Shown: positions 63,310 through 64,000 of the stretch, piece after piece
Layout of the letters: every line of letters starts with the position of its first letter
How positions within the stretch are numbered: position 1 is the stretch's first letter
Assembly: GCA_032718475.1 (NCBI GenBank)
Contig: JAUCBJ010008670.1
Coordinates: forward strand, 27,923 to 91,922
Reading direction: 5' to 3'
Length of the DNA: 64,000 nt
DNA from: Nemertoderma westbladi
Lineage: Eukaryota; Xenacoelomorpha; Nemertodermatida; Nemertodermatidae
Program-made: the position numbers and the translations under genes
The notes under the pieces: model-generated
Databases searched by the model: none
What the model was told of the DNA's origin: nothing
Seen by the model: only the letters and a program-made list of their open reading frames with translations

Positions 63310-63560
63310 CAATACAGGTTTTCTGGGGCGCAAAATACATTGGAAAATATTTAAAAATGATATGATTACCATAAATGGCTGTTTAGTCCTCTATGCGTAG
63401 GAAAAAAATGAAAAAAAACAAGTAACCAGCACTTTTCAGTTAGAACACAAAATTTTTAATTCACTTATACGATGCTATAAATTCACATTTTCAGGTTTTC
63501 TAGGGCGCTGATTCTAATGGAATACATTTCAAATATGCCAGATCATTGCTACTTGTATTT
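63310..63560 (+). repeat. Two-copy ~176-bp repeat
   Basis: CAGGTTTTCTGGGGCGC near 63316 and CAGGTTTTCTAGGGCGC near 63492, each followed by similar AT-rich sequence. It leads into the 162-bp array. Confidence 0.7.
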
Positions 63561-63576
63561 TTCGTCGTAATGTGGC

Positions 63577-64000
63577 AAATTTTGGTGCTAGCACCAAATT
63601 TCGTACCCATCACCAAAAAGTACAAGTTTCCGATGTCCAGTGCTGTTTTTATTGATTCCATCGGATTCAGGACCCTCATAAACCGTATAACGCAAGAAAC
63701 AAGATGATACTATCTACTGATCAATTTACTCATTTTCCAAAATTTGGTGCTGGCACAACAATTTTCACCCACCGGCAAAAAATACAAGTTTGAAAACTCT
63801 TATGAAATTTTTACTGATTCCATTGAATTCAGAACCATAACAAACCCGTATAACGCAAGAAACAAGATGACACAATCAATTGATATATTTGATGGTTTTC
63901 AAAATTTGGTGCTAGCACCACATTTTGCACCCACTTCCGAAAAATACAAGTTTGAGATGTCTAGTTCGATAATTATATATTCCATTGAATTCAGAACAGC
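63577..64000 (+). repeat. ~162-bp tandem repeat (runs off the window)
   Basis: AAATTTGGTGCTAGCACC and variants start near 63578, 63739 and 63901. Units also share TATAACGCAAGAAACAAGAT and ATTCCATTGAATTCAGAACC. At least 2.6 copies. Confidence 0.9.

Larger units (their letters stand above)
63166..64000 (+). mobile_element. Left end of a piggyBac-like element (runs off the window)
   Basis: TTAACCCTATTAGTACCGGG at 63166 has the TTAA-CCCT terminus, followed by the palindrome GGGTCATATTGACCC at 63223-63237, as in the MITE at 6409 (TTAACCCTT and GGTCATTTTTGACC). No transposase is visible before the edge. The right end is outside the window. Confidence 0.5.

Overview
The window is AT-rich metazoan DNA with spliced genes, long introns and very dense repeats. 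There are no bacterial-style operons, rRNA genes or CRISPR arrays. The mix of elements (a CR1/L2-type LINE with an NPGP motif, RTE LINEs, a THAP/P-type transposon, satellite-carrying dispersed elements and tRNA-derived SINEs) together with frequent words such as TAGGCCTA and TACCGGT suggests a marine invertebrate. An echinoderm, another invertebrate deuterostome or a lophotrochozoan would fit; the species cannot be decided from this sequence.

Two host genes are supported. (1) A + strand gene for a secreted-type cysteine-rich protein runs from at least 12.6 to 32.1 kb. I find ten exons whose splice phases all agree: the C-terminal half of a CAP/SCP domain, its Cys-rich hinge, an unrecognised repeated Cys module (C-x2-C motifs), and four ShKT domains ending at a stop codon. 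The 5' exons (signal peptide, start of the CAP fold) were not found. (2) A - strand Six3/6 (optix-type) homeobox gene has its first exon at 52.26-53.05 kb and a candidate second exon at 50.17-50.37 kb. Three perfect copies of the PBX-MEIS composite site TGATTGACAG (38.19, 42.51 and 53.73 kb) and several GC-richer unique blocks lie around it.

Layout. 0-0.8 kb: 40/52-bp satellite. 1.2-12.2 kb: a block bounded by a ~290-bp inverted repeat, holding an intact CR1/L2-like LINE ORF, a satellite-carrying element split by a piggyBac-type MITE with TTAA ends, and a 3.04-kb P-type transposon with perfect 148-bp terminal inverted repeats and a broken transposase. 12.6-32.1 kb: the CAP-ShKT gene. Its third visible intron (16.0-23.2 kb) is almost entirely repeats: a broken SAP-domain ORF, a 146-bp satellite block between inverted MITE copies, two SINEs and a foldback element with minisatellite arms. 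25-29 kb: RTE fragments. 32-33 kb: a hAT fragment. 33.6-49 kb: mostly non-coding, with further MITE and SINE copies and minisatellites. 50-54 kb: Six3/6 and its flanks. 54.9-64 kb: a MITE, a LINE 3' end, a decayed RTE LINE whose 3' end became a 66-bp minisatellite, a 33-copy 36-bp array, and the left end of a piggyBac-like element.

There is no single exotic system. What stands out is the CAP/novel-Cys/ShKT gene, the membrane-plus-NPGP LINE, the P-type element, a clear set of nested insertions, SINEs with a variable internal minisatellite, and the PBX-MEIS clustering near Six3/6. All calls come from reading the sequence; no searches were run.
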